Positions 5,005 to 5,072 of a DNA stretch of 5,072 nt are shown piece after piece. The stretch is from Clostridiales bacterium (GTDB taxonomy: Bacteria; Bacillota; Clostridia; Oscillospirales; Acutalibacteraceae). Where the stretch lies: NCBI GenBank assembly GCA_019416395.1, contig DXXH01000125.1:1-5072 (forward strand). The letters are read 5' to 3'. Position numbers and translations under genes: made by a program. The notes beneath the pieces were generated by a model. That model had not been told where the DNA came from, did no database searches, and saw only the letters and a list, made by a program, of their open reading frames with translations. Within the stretch, counting starts at the first letter, position 1, and each line of letters starts with the position of its first letter.

Positions 5005-5037
5005 TCCACCTCAAAAATTCGCCCTGTTGACAAACTG
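5005..5037 (-). repeat. Right arm of the imperfect inverted repeat
   Basis: This is the partner of 37-69: 5019-5037 is the exact reverse complement of 37-55, and 10 of the next 14 bases match. It contains TTGACA on the plus strand (5027-5032), facing outward to the right, just as the left copy faces outward to the left. Its inner end overlaps TTATCCACC (5002-5010), one base off a DnaA box. Confidence 0.75.
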
Positions 5038-5056
5038 TGCCCAGGAAAGAGATTAT
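5027..5056 (+). promoter_or_regulatory. Possible rightward promoter at the window edge
   Basis: A perfect -35 TTGACA (5027-5032) is followed after 18 bases by GATTAT (5051-5056), which matches the -10 consensus at four of six positions. Any gene driven by it lies outside the window. The perfect -35 is part of the inverted repeat, so its conservation may have another cause. Confidence 0.35.
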
Positions 5057-5072
5057 GCCGTATGGAATGGGA

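Noticed and set aside
5002..5010. DnaA-box-like TTATCCACC
   Set aside because: There is a single copy with a mismatch in the last base, and no cluster of boxes or A+T-rich unwinding region; it is not evidence of an origin.
5055..5072. ATG at the window edge that might begin a gene
   Set aside because: There are only six codons before the window ends, and the Shine-Dalgarno candidate is weak and lies inside the putative promoter; it cannot be supported.

Overview
The window looks like accessory DNA from a gut Firmicute of the Clostridia. Oscillospiraceae-type genomes are my best guess. The basis is moderate G+C judged by eye, strong Gram-positive Shine-Dalgarno sequences (AGGGAGG, AAAGGGGG, GAGGAGG), sigma-A type promoters, and an integrase and HTH protein of the kind carried by clostridial integrative elements. 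No taxonomic search was possible.

Layout: (1) Positions 1-190 hold one arm of an imperfect inverted repeat (37-69), whose partner lies at 5005-5037, and a probable promoter for the next gene. (2) 191-616 encodes a small winged-HTH protein of the integrative-element initiator/regulator type. Its best ribosome-binding site points at an ACG codon (218), not at an ATG. (3) 617-1176 is a non-coding, hairpin-rich stretch where a mobilisation module could be expected, but no relaxase or excisionase is visible. (4) 1177-2394 is a complete tyrosine recombinase with all catalytic residues. (5) 2395-2866 is non-coding, G-rich and structured, and starts with a 10-bp-stem hairpin.

(6) 2867-3193 is the most interesting part. 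It looks like a compact type I toxin-antitoxin locus. A good promoter drives a leader that begins with a hairpin, and the Shine-Dalgarno is buried in an 8-bp stem. A 31-residue membrane peptide follows (2978-3073), with its stop codon inside a 13-bp hairpin. From the opposite strand, a perfect-consensus promoter (TTGACA-17-TATAAT) fires a putative antisense RNA of about 100 nt across the toxin 3' end. A second hydrophobic mini-ORF (3230-3313), possibly a relic of a holin-like toxin, lies just beyond.

(7) 3508-4866 encodes an unrecognised 452-residue protein with about four membrane segments and a long charged, coiled-coil-rich cytoplasmic part. It has its own extended -10 promoter and a GNRA-loop terminator (4959-4985).

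Taken together, the HTH and integrase genes look like the two ends of an integrative element that has lost its transfer genes or is very small. The toxin-antitoxin locus may stabilise this or a neighbouring element. The role of the membrane protein is unknown.
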